Below are positions 5,838 to 7,926 of a DNA stretch of 7,926 nt, in pieces. The stretch lies in contig CAIYKK010000122.1 of NCBI GenBank assembly GCA_903926695.1, forward strand, positions 1 to 7,926, written 5' to 3'. The translations under genes and the position numbers were made by a program. Numbering within the stretch: the stretch's first letter is position 1; every line of letters starts with the position of its first letter. The DNA comes from an uncultured Burkholderiales bacterium. GTDB taxonomy: Bacteria > Pseudomonadota > Gammaproteobacteria > Burkholderiales > Burkholderiaceae_C. The notes under the pieces are model-generated. The model was not told the DNA's origin. It saw only the letters and a list, made by a program, of their open reading frames with translations, and did not search any database.

Positions 5838-7926
5838 TCAAGGCCGCTGTTTTTGAGCGGCTTGATGTAGCGCAAATCCAGCGCGGGCCAGTCGCCGCAA
5901 GAGCGCCAGCCACAGGATGCACAGCGCCAGCAGCGCGGCCACCGCGCCGACACTGGCCAGGTCGGGCAGGGCCAGGCCCATGATCTGGCGCAGCCACGGC
6001 AGGCCCAGCACCGCCGCCAGCAGCAGGCTCATGCCCAGAGCCATGTGCTTTAGCAGCGGATTGGCCTCGGCCAGCCCGCCGTGCGCCGCGCCCGGCGAGG
6101 TGCGGCTGGCCAAAATCAGCAGCATCACGCTGAACATCAGAGTGCCAAACACCACCGTGCGGCCCTGCACGGCGTTCCAGCCCAACTGCGCCAGCCCGGC
6201 GTAGCCCAGCAGCAGCACCGCCGCAATGCCCAGCCCCTGCAGCACCGCGTAAACCAGCGGCGCCACGCCAAACGGCGAATCCGACACCGGGCGCGGCCCG
6301 CGTGCCATCAGGCCGCTGGCTTCCGGCTCGGCTTCAAGCACGATGGAGCAGGCCGGATCAATCAACAACTGCAGCAGCACGATATGCACCGGCAGCAGCA
6401 GCGCGGGCCATTGCAGCAGCGTAGGCACCAGCGCCAGCGCGATCACCGGCACATGCACCGCAAATACAAAACTCGCCGCCTTGCGCAGGTTGTCGCCGAT
6501 GCGCCGCCCTTGGCGAATGGCCGCCACGATGCGCGCAAAACTGTCATCGAGCAGCACCAGCGCCGCCGCTTCACGCGCTACATCGGTGCCGCGCTCGCCC
6601 ATCGCAATGCCGACATCGGCGGCCTTGAGCGCGGGCGCGTCGTTCACGCCGTCGCCGGTCATGGCGACGACTTCGCCGCTGGCGCGCAGCAGTTGCACCA
6701 GCCGAAGCTTGTGTGCGGGCAGCAGCCGGGCGCAGATGTCCACTTGGCGCAGCCGCCGGCTCAGGGCCGCGTCATCGAGCGCGGCCATTTCGCTGCCGGT
6801 GATGATGTCGGCTCGCTCCGACAGCCCCGCCTGCCGGGCAATGGCGCGGGCCGTGGCCGGATGGTCGCCGGTCAGCATGATGACGCGCACGCCAGCGCGG
6901 CGGCATTCGGTCAGCGCGGCGGGAACTTCCGGGCGCACCGGGTCGGCCAGCGCGATCAGGCCGAGAAACTCAAAATCAAAATCGTGCTGGCTGGACGGCC
7001 AGGCGGGTGAGGCGCCGGGCGCATTCGCAGAAGCGCTGCCGGGTCCGGCGGGGCGGGCATTTTCGGCGGCGGCACCGGACTTTGCGCCGGGCACCGTGGG
7101 CGCCGCTGGCGCGCCGCTCCAGCGCCCGCAGGCCACGCCGAGCACACGCAGGCCGCGCTCGGCCATCGCTTCGACTTGGTGGCGGATGGCGTCGCGCCGC
7201 TCGGTCGGCAGGTGGCACAGATCGGCCACGGCTTCGGGCGCGCCTTTGGTGGCCAGCAGGTGCAGCGCCGGGGCGTTGCTGGCAAACACCCGCGTCACCG
7301 CCAGAATGTCGCCCGACAGCGCATATTCAAACTCCGGCAGCGCGTCGTCATGCACATGCTCGGTGCCGCTGAGCCACTGGTGGCCGAACTGCTGGATGGC
7401 TTTTTCCATCGGGTCGAACGCGTCGCCCGGCGTGGCCAGCATGGCGAATTCGGTCAGCCGGTGGAACTCTTCGGGCAGCTCGCTCGCGCCTTCGGGCGTG
7501 AAAGACGCGTCGGCGGTGGCTAGCGCGGCCACTTCCATGCGGTTGACGGTCAGCGTGCCGGTTTTGTCCACCGCCAGCACGGTGATGGCGCCCAGCGACT
7601 CGACCGCCGAGATGCGCCGGGTCAGCACTTTTTGCTTGGAAATGCGCCAGGCACCCAGCGCCAGAAACACGGTGAGGATGACCGGGATTTCTTCGGGCAG
7701 GATGGCCATCGCCAGCGCAATGCCCGACAGCAGGCTGTCGAGCAGCGGGCGGCCACTCCACCACCAGCCCAAAAAAACCTGGGTGCAAACCAGCGCCAGA
7801 GCCACCACACCAAGCTGGCGTACCAGCTGGTGCGAGGCCAGCTGCAGGGCCGAGGGCGGCTCGATGGTGGCGGCCAGATCGGCACCGATGCGCCCAACGG
7901 CAGTAGCGCCCGCCGTGGCCTGCACC
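5838..7926 (-). CDS. P-type cation-transporting ATPase (type II-like, MgtA/Ca2+-ATPase superfamily), 5' end outside window
   Basis: This integral membrane ATPase moves a cation across the inner membrane through an aspartyl-phosphate intermediate. Counting visible residues from the GTG at 7923-7925 (really an internal Val), the phosphorylation site DKTGT starts at 120, KGAPE of the nucleotide-binding domain is at 227-231, LTGDHPATAR at 351-360 and MTGDGVNDAPAL at 422-433. Helices lie at about 38-57 and 64-92 (M3, M4), 485-503, 509-529, 555-580, 592-607, 628-648 and 658-677 (M5-M10). About 150 residues are missing upstream, including M1/M2 and most of the actuator domain; the tail of that domain (GATAVGRIG) is visible. 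M4 carries PEEIP and M6 LIDPACS. These differ from PEGLP and TDGLPA of SERCA-type pumps, so the ion is not predictable. An Ala/Pro/Gly-rich insert occupies about 270-312. phaC follows 47 bases after the stop. Confidence 0.93.
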   Translation of the reverse strand, partial: VQATAGATAVGRIGADLAATIEPPSALQLASHQLVRQLGVVALALVCTQVFLGWWWSGRPLLDSLLSGIALAMAILPEEIPVILTVFLALGAWRISKQKVLTRRISAVESLGAITVLAVDKTGTLTVNRMEVAALATADASFTPEGASELPEEFHRLTEFAMLATPGDAFDPMEKAIQQFGHQWLSGTEHVHDDALPEFEYALSGDILAVTRVFASNAPALHLLATKGAPEAVADLCHLPTERRDAIRHQVEAMAERGLRVLGVACGRWSGAPAAPTVPGAKSGAAAENARPAGPGSASANAPGASPAWPSSQHDFDFEFLGLIALADPVRPEVPAALTECRRAGVRVIMLTGDHPATARAIARQAGLSERADIITGSEMAALDDAALSRRLRQVDICARLLPAHKLRLVQLLRASGEVVAMTGDGVNDAPALKAADVGIAMGERGTDVAREAAALVLLDDSFARIVAAIRQGRRIGDNLRKAASFVFAVHVPVIALALVPTLLQWPALLLPVHIVLLQLLIDPACSIVLEAEPEASGLMARGPRPVSDSPFGVAPLVYAVLQGLGIAAVLLLGYAGLAQLGWNAVQGRTVVFGTLMFSVMLLILASRTSPGAAHGGLAEANPLLKHMALGMSLLLAAVLGLPWLRQIMGLALPDLASVGAVAALLALCILWLALLRRLARAGFALHQAAQKQRP
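5841..5863 (-). other. Short inverted repeat at the end of the ATPase gene
   Basis: On the minus strand AAGCCGCT and AGCGGCCT flank a seven-base loop (CAAAAAC), giving an eight-pair stem with one G-U pair just before the ATPase stop codon. It is not followed by a T-run on the minus strand, so it does not look like an intrinsic terminator. It could affect mRNA stability or coupling to phaC, or be chance in GC-rich DNA. Confidence 0.3.

Noticed and set aside
5783..5910. Third-frame minus-strand peptide across the ATPase/phaC gap (WPALDLRYIKPLKNSGLD and onward)
   Set aside because: It looks protein-like for about 35 codons but has no start codon or ribosome-binding site, and upstream it becomes Cys/Arg/Trp-rich shadow sequence. 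I recognise no family.
5791..5997. 69-residue N-terminal extension of phaC upstream of 5790
   Set aside because: It reads the ATPase 3' end out of frame, does not resemble any PhaC N-terminus, and the ATG at 5788-5790 has a well-placed GGGAG.
6081..7010. Long plus-strand open frame opposite the ATPase (309 codons)
   Set aside because: Shadow of the P-type ATPase frame; low-information Gln/His/Arg-rich translation and no family motif.

Overview
The window reads as a piece of a high-GC betaproteobacterial chromosome, most likely Burkholderiales and probably a Comamonadaceae relative. The clues are the protein families: a non-symbiotic NodI/NodJ-type ABC transporter, PurT, a short MscS-type channel, a class I-like PhaC, and a P-type ATPase upstream of phaC. 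The taxon is an inference from protein resemblance, not a database result. I see no tRNA, rRNA, CRISPR array, insertion sequence or phage gene.

Layout. Minus strand, 1-1359: an ABC-2 exporter pair, ATPase (421-1359) then permease (from 424 leftward), joined by an ATGA stop/start overlap. The permease is not intact. After about 112 residues its frame runs, without a stop, into an unrelated sequence that looks like the N-terminal part of the heptose-7-phosphate kinase RfaE1/HldE (1-88). A 194-base divergent spacer follows. Plus strand, 1554-3896: purT (formate-dependent GAR transformylase) and, 21 bases later, an MscS-family channel, probably co-transcribed. Minus strand, 7926 down to 3865: a P-type cation ATPase (5' end outside the window), a complete PHA synthase gene phaC (4048-5790), and directly after the phaC stop a 56-codon fragment matching only the C-terminal end of a phosphate acetyl/butyryltransferase (Pta/Ptb family). 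The plus and minus blocks converge and overlap by 32 bases around 3865-3896.

How the genes may work together. The ATPase and phaC form a plausible minus-strand operon (47-base gap, good Shine-Dalgarno before phaC). A lost pta gene, and perhaps other genes with it, once followed phaC; PHA synthesis and acetyl-phosphate metabolism share the acetyl-CoA pool. purT and the channel gene show no functional link beyond adjacency. NodI/NodJ-type exporters in non-rhizobial betaproteobacteria have no assigned substrate that I can state.

The points most worth checking are the permease::heptose-kinase junction near base 88 and the deleted pta at 3865-4047. Each could be a real rearrangement; the first, lying less than 100 bases from the window edge, could equally be a chimeric assembly. 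I found no convincing new multi-gene system. The rest is conserved metabolism and transport with some unusual details.
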